Of a DNA stretch of 6,995 nt, positions 6,457 through 6,995 are shown piece after piece. Within the stretch, counting starts at the first letter, position 1. Each line of letters starts with the position of its first letter. The notes under the pieces are model-generated. The model did no database searches, was not told the DNA's origin, and was given only the letters and a program-made list of their open reading frames with translations. A program made the translations under genes and the position numbers. This DNA comes from Collinsella sp. (lineage in GTDB: Bacteria; Actinomycetota; Coriobacteriia; Coriobacteriales; Coriobacteriaceae), in assembly GCA_019419485.1 (NCBI GenBank), contig DXZV01000070.1, forward strand, positions 1-6,995. The letters run 5' to 3'.

Positions 6457-6995
6457 ATGCTGCAGGTCGTCATTTCGCCCGCCAAGCAGATGCGCGCGGC
6501 CCAAGATGCTTTTGAAGTCCTGGGCATTCCACCCTTTGCGCGCGAGACGGCTCGCCTCCACCGCGCACTGCTAGATATCGAGCGGAATGAAGGCAGCGAC
6601 AGCCTGCAGGCGCTATGGAACGTGAGTGACAAACTGCTGGGGTCTTGCCTCAACACCCTGCATGAGTTCGGGCCCATCCTGAAAAACGGCGATCTCGACA
6701 ATCCCGCACTCGCCTGTCACCTCTCCCCTGCCGTCATGTCCTACCACGGCATTCAATACCAGAGCATGGCGCCCGAGGTGATGGATTCCGCGCAGCTCGC
6801 ATGGCTGCAAAGCCACCTGTGGATCCTCTCTGGCCTCTACGGGTGCGTTCGCCCCTTTCATGCCGTCGAACCATATCGGCTGGAGATGGGCGCGAAGCTC
6901 GCCGTTGACGATGCCCGAGACCTCTATGCGTTTTGGAGCGACAAGCTCGCGCGGGCTATCGCCCCGGCAGGCTCAAACACCACGATCGTCAACCT
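6457..6995 (+). CDS. yaaA: YaaA-family peroxide stress protein, N-terminal part (cut by window edge)
   Basis: This is a member of the YaaA/DUF328 (UPF0246) family. In E. coli YaaA limits free iron and oxidative damage during hydrogen peroxide stress, and the family fold can bind DNA; it acts in the cytoplasm. The frame runs 179 complete codons to the window end. Family signatures are the N-terminal VVISPAKQM (residues 4-12), LSPAVMSYHGIQYQSMAP (89-106), LSGLYGCVRPFHAVEPYRLEM (124-144), LYAFWSDKL, and the beginning of the IVNL block at the edge. Full-length members are about 250-260 residues, so roughly 70 are missing. AGAGGAG at 6445-6451 lies 5 bp before the ATG. The gene is co-directional with the aminopeptidase, 103 bp downstream, but a terminator-like hairpin separates them. 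No convincing separate promoter is seen in that gap, so read-through from the aminopeptidase is possible. Confidence 0.93.
   Translation, partial: MLQVVISPAKQMRAAQDAFEVLGIPPFARETARLHRALLDIERNEGSDSLQALWNVSDKLLGSCLNTLHEFGPILKNGDLDNPALACHLSPAVMSYHGIQYQSMAPEVMDSAQLAWLQSHLWILSGLYGCVRPFHAVEPYRLEMGAKLAVDDARDLYAFWSDKLARAIAPAGSNTTIVN

Noticed and set aside
4920..6701. 593-codon open frame antisense to the aminopeptidase and yaaA
   Set aside because: It runs across two well-supported genes and their intergenic hairpin. It is rich in Val, Asp, Gly and His, as reverse-strand reads of Asp/Ala/Val-rich genes are, and has no recognisable domain.
1..6995. tRNA, rRNA, CRISPR array, prophage or transposase genes
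   Set aside because: I looked for cloverleaf-like stretches, spaced direct repeats and mobile-element proteins on both strands and found none.

Overview
The window looks like ordinary chromosome from a moderately high-GC bacterium. My best guess is a Coriobacteriia member such as Collinsella. This is inferred from codon style, GAAAGGA/AAAGGAG-type ribosome binding sites and the overall protein character, and is not proven from the sequence. Five genes can be named with confidence: argG (partial), a HAD-IIB phosphatase, polA, an M18 aminopeptidase and yaaA (partial).

Layout, left to right: (1) the first third of argG (argininosuccinate synthase) on the minus strand, cut by the window's left edge; (2) a 555-bp divergent gap of clearly lower GC, holding one unrecognised open frame of 165 codons; (3) a HAD-IIB/Cof-type phosphatase on the plus strand; (4) a 276-bp convergent gap with a large nested inverted repeat (1780-1909) and a separate bidirectional terminator-like hairpin (1978-2011); (5) polA on the minus strand, complete, with an intact 5' nuclease and polymerase but a decayed proofreading domain; (6) a 166-bp divergent promoter region; (7) a complete M18 zinc aminopeptidase on the plus strand; (8) a 103-bp gap filled by a second nested inverted repeat ending in a T tract; (9) the first 179 codons of yaaA, cut by the right edge.

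The genes are housekeeping in nature (arginine synthesis, phosphate-ester hydrolysis, DNA repair and Okazaki-fragment processing, peptide turnover, peroxide/iron stress). They do not form one pathway or an obvious operon; apart from M18 and yaaA, adjacent named genes are divergent or convergent. No phage, transposase, CRISPR, tRNA or rRNA was seen. The unexplained material is intergenic: the 130-bp nested palindrome after the HAD gene, whose left arm can form two mutually exclusive hairpins; the second nested palindrome before yaaA; and the low-GC orphan frame between argG and the HAD gene.
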